Source: Agapanthus africanus
Lineage: Eukaryota > Streptophyta > Magnoliopsida > Asparagales > Amaryllidaceae
Direction: 5' to 3'
DNA length: 64,000 nucleotides
NCBI GenBank assembly: GCA_030015575.1
Contig: CM057338.1
Coordinates: 778,981,864 to 779,045,863 of the forward strand
Shown here: piece by piece, positions 60,899 through 64,000 of the stretch
Position numbering within the stretch: the first letter of the stretch is position 1
Layout of the letters: the number at the start of each line of letters is the position of its first letter
The notes under the pieces: model-generated
Told to the model about the DNA's origin: nothing
The model's input: the letters and a program-made list of their open reading frames with translations, nothing else
The model's database searches: none
Made by a program: the position numbers and the translations under genes

Positions 60899-62679
60899 TG
60901 AAGAATCCCGATTTAGTGCATCTGGTGTGCACCAAAATCGCATCTCATAACATGCGCCCAACATGCGTGAAAATCCAAATTAGGTGCATCCATCATGCCC
61001 GAAATCACGAAATCGAATATCAAGAGCCGAACATGCGTAAAATCCAATCCGGTGTACAAGGTGCACAAAACAAATACCGAGTATCACAATCGAAATCGAC
61101 GGTATACCGCACATTTCAACCCAAATCCAAATCAGGTATACCGTGGTATATAATCTCACAACCATATGCATCAGCGTGAACAAAAGCAAATCGAATACAA
61201 AAAGTGCATGAAAACTATTCTGAAGGTATAAGTCAAATCACATGCATACCATAGGTATGAACTCAAAAACCAATATCTCGAATGACATCGAATCGAAGTC
61301 AGGTGCAACTGTGGTGCACAAAATCTCAATCAAGTAAATAAATCATTCAAAATATCAAATCAACGATAGAAGAAATAGTCCCGCTCTGGCACATCCTCTA
61401 AAGATCTCTACGAACCTCTTACTCCACTTTTCTCTAATTTCGACTGCTTCGGACTCGTCTCTTCGTGGCTGCATGGACTGCGCTCCAATGGTTATACTCG
61501 TATCTGGAGTCTCCCAAGCAATGTATTCCATCACGTGATATCCGAATGATGTCGAACCTTTTGATCGATTTGTCAAGTTCCATAATCCCCTAAGAGCTCA
61601 ACATCTTGGGTACAGTTTAATAGTATTCCAGTACATGCCACAGTACCTGTGGACCAACCGTAGAGGGCAAACCTAAGCCTCACTAATAGCACCGCTGAAC
61701 TGCTGCAAACCCTAAGGTTTCAAAGCGTTCTCATGGTCATTATGTCGAGTTAGGGTTTCATTCTTCTAGAGGGTCCATAGCATTACTTGCATTTGTTTCT
61801 GAATACTTTAAACTTGGAAAATGGGTTTCTGACATTCGATCGTCTCTATCGACTCCCAACGTACCTGCGTGAAGTCGTCTCTAGCTGGAATCAATCAATC
61901 TGATGACCTCGCATCGGGATAAGCGAACGAACCACATGTCCTAATCATTCATCCTCGGACGACTGGCGATCTTCTATCATATCTCTGAGTATAAACTCAT
62001 GCTGCAGTAGCTCCAACATTTGGGGCGATATAGCGTCATTCGCAACAACAACTGGCTCATTCGTCTACACGCTGAACAGTGCCTCAATCATCAAGAATAA
62101 TCTGTACATTGACAGTCATCACATTCTGGCTGGCCTCTATCAGTGGCTCAATCCTCTGATGCTGATCTGCACGTCCGAGTATTCTTGTAAAAGCGATCCA
62201 TCAAACGCTCCTGGCATGAAAACGCAATAAAACGACGCCTCTATGCAATCGTAAGTCCCTAGAATCATGCCCTGGTTTGTCCTCGTCCGTGACGAGCACG
62301 TGCTGACGCAATTCTAGCCGTAGCTCTCTCTGCCCATGCAGTCGTGGCAGCAAAACCATAAACCAATACTGATGAGGATAGATCATAGGAATGAATATAA
62401 TACTGTGCAAGGAAATGTACATCCTAAGGCTCCCTAAGCGAAGTAGCGTATCGTAAATATGCCGCGGAACATACACACGGTACGTCACTCTCCTTAAGTC
62501 ACATACTCCATCAACTAAGGTCAATCTACACGACGAAAATTTGGGTCTAATACCCCCTCGACTAAGTCTAAGTTCCGTAAGGTCAAGCCTAAGTTCCGAA
62601 TATATACAAACGCTCTAGGCTCTGCATAGTCAAACTTAGACTCGAACCAATGTTAACCTAGCGCTCTGATACCAACTTT
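60899..62679 (-). mobile_element. LARD-C interior, PBS-side part
   Basis: LARD-C resumes with the rest of the GTGCA-hairpin array (to about 61330), a relic frame (61355-61576) and the PBS-proximal conserved region, and ends with the PBS (62663-62674, 4 nt before the LTR). The whole LARD-C interior is about 2.6 kb without Copia-D, shorter than that of LARD-A or LARD-B. No gag-pol is present. Confidence 0.83.
62663..62674 (-). promoter_or_regulatory. LARD-C primer-binding site
   Basis: This reads TGGTATCAGAGC on the minus strand, 4 nt inside the 5' LTR start. Confidence 0.88.
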
Positions 62680-64000
62680 TTCACGACCCGAAATGGCACG
62701 TGACTGGCCCTTGAATCATATGAAATCTATAGGACACCATCTAATTCATGTAAGCCAAAAGACCAGAAATCTAAAACCATTTTAAATAATAAATGAAGAA
62801 AACTGGTTTTAAAGAAGTGGTTTTAATAGCATAAGCCGAATTATGCTTTTTAAAAACCCAAGTCTTTTCTAAAAATTTCGGCAGAGTTTCCTTTGTAAAT
62901 ACTGGCCCCAAAAGGAGTACAACATACATAATATGAATAAAGACATCCCCAAGCGGGGGCTAGCTCTTCGTCAAACGACGGTCACAACCACACAAGTAAT
63001 ATAATATACAAAGCCGAAGGGCGAGGATCAAAACTCAAGGAAACTCAAAATAATCAAGAAAACCATAATAATACAAGTGCGACTCTACGGTCGAAAGAAA
63101 TAATACACTGGTTTTCTAAGTCTGAACAATATACAAGTCTGGTTGATGGAATTTTACTAGATACAACTGAAAATAAATAAGTACAATGGTTGTCACGATG
63201 CGAGTGAACTCACCTACAAAAGCAATCACTAGGAATGAAGCAGTGTGCCAGAAGCCGCAATGAAACCTGTACGGTAAAACCTGCAAGAACTGTGGCACAA
63301 CAGGGGTGAGTTGCCAACTCATGAGTAGAAAACATCACAGAGCAGAAATCGTATGTATGACCCAATCCTAGGTCAAACGATCAGTAATATACATCCTTAA
63401 TATGATAAAATCTGAAGCATGATAAGGTGGCAAGGGTAAATATCTATACCAAGTGTAATACCAAGTGCTCGTGTCAGTGCCCCAGGTAGAAACATATCAT
63501 AAACATGAGGTGTGATCAATGTAATCATCGTGAAAACAGTGTCAACTATATCATGAAGTCTATAAGTATGTGGATATCATCCAACTATGTAATCAATACC
63601 TGTATGTATATGGATCTTGTCCACGTGTCAACCGATGACACAAAATATCATGCACGTAAATATCATAAAGCATATGCATGAAAGTAAGAGGATATAAATC
63701 AACGTGTGTCCCTCGCGACACATCAAAATCATGGAACCTGAGTGTCCAGAATTGACACTCGAAAACATCATGAAACCTGTGCCCAGCATCAGCACATAAA
63801 TCCTCATATATCGGGCTCCGTCAGTCCGGATCGGCCCACGGACTCCGTCAGTCCGGATCGGCCCACGGACTCCGTCAGTCCGGATCGGCCCATATCATCT
63901 CTCGACTCCGGCCGGTATCCTCCGGATATCCACCGAGCCCAAATACAATCACCGGTAGGTAGTTTTCCCTCTACCAGGCTCACCGTCTGTATACACAGCA
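62680..64000 (-). repeat. LARD-C 5' LTR, cut by the window end
   Basis: The first 1.3 kb of the right LTR is closest to LARD-B in its first few hundred bases (CACGACCCGAAAT, GGCACGTGACTGG). It reaches the conserved ACCGGTAGGTAGT segment (63950 onward) at the window edge. It contains a 27-bp minisatellite (63816-63892). Confidence 0.85.
63816..63892. repeat. 27-bp minisatellite in LARD-C LTR (about 2.9 units)
   Basis: The near-identical units contain CCGTCAGTCCGGATCGG and start at 63816, 63843 and 63870 (the last is partial). The matching place has one unit in LARD-A and solo LTR E and about two diverged units in LARD-B. Confidence 0.88.

Overview
The window looks like nuclear DNA from a flowering plant with a repeat-rich, probably large genome. 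I find no host gene, tRNA, rRNA or CRISPR array. Almost every base falls in nested LTR retrotransposons of two kinds. One kind is Copia elements of the Angela/BARE type, with LTRs of about 2.1-2.2 kb. The other is a family of LARD-like elements (large retrotransposon derivatives) with 3.9-4.5 kb LTRs and a short internal region of about 3 kb that has no gag-pol. All reading frames outside one Copia pol region are short. Many recur in paired LTR copies, as expected of repeated non-coding DNA. The species cannot be named from this sequence.

Left half (1-31012), a four-level nest. Oldest is Copia-4 (minus strand, partial, 29506-31012). Copia-3 (plus strand, 1-2282 and 24506-29505) sits in the leader of Copia-4. 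LARD-A (minus strand, 2283-24500, site duplication CCGTA) sits in Copia-3. Copia-2 (minus strand, 6378-16521, site duplication GTGTG) sits in the left LTR of LARD-A. Copia-2, -3 and -4 are relatives, so Copia-2 landed inside its own older relative by way of a LARD. The two 2228-bp LTRs of Copia-2 are almost identical, so it is recent, although its interior is non-coding.

Right half (31013-64000). The host is LARD-C (minus strand, partial at both ends). Its left LTR holds LARD-B (31707-44846), whose own left LTR holds a solo Copia LTR (34258-36477, site duplication GTTAG). The interior of LARD-C holds Copia-D (plus strand, 45997-60898), the only element with a long pol region (about 55583-58615). 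The 5' LTR of Copia-D holds a complete solo LARD LTR, E (47839-52337, site duplication CAATT). The two families have therefore inserted into each other's LTRs.

The most interesting material is non-coding. Several short structures recur in diverged elements and keep their base pairing: a hairpin in every LARD LTR that is complete through that region (one pair exchanged between subfamilies), a GC-rich hairpin just after the primer-binding site of three Copia elements, tandem leader modules, a leader motif present three times that changes in concert from element to element, and an array of GTGCA-armed mini-hairpins inside all three LARDs. I suggest these are cis signals by which non-autonomous elements are recognised, packaged or expressed by partner elements. 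That is inference; the sequence features themselves are visible.
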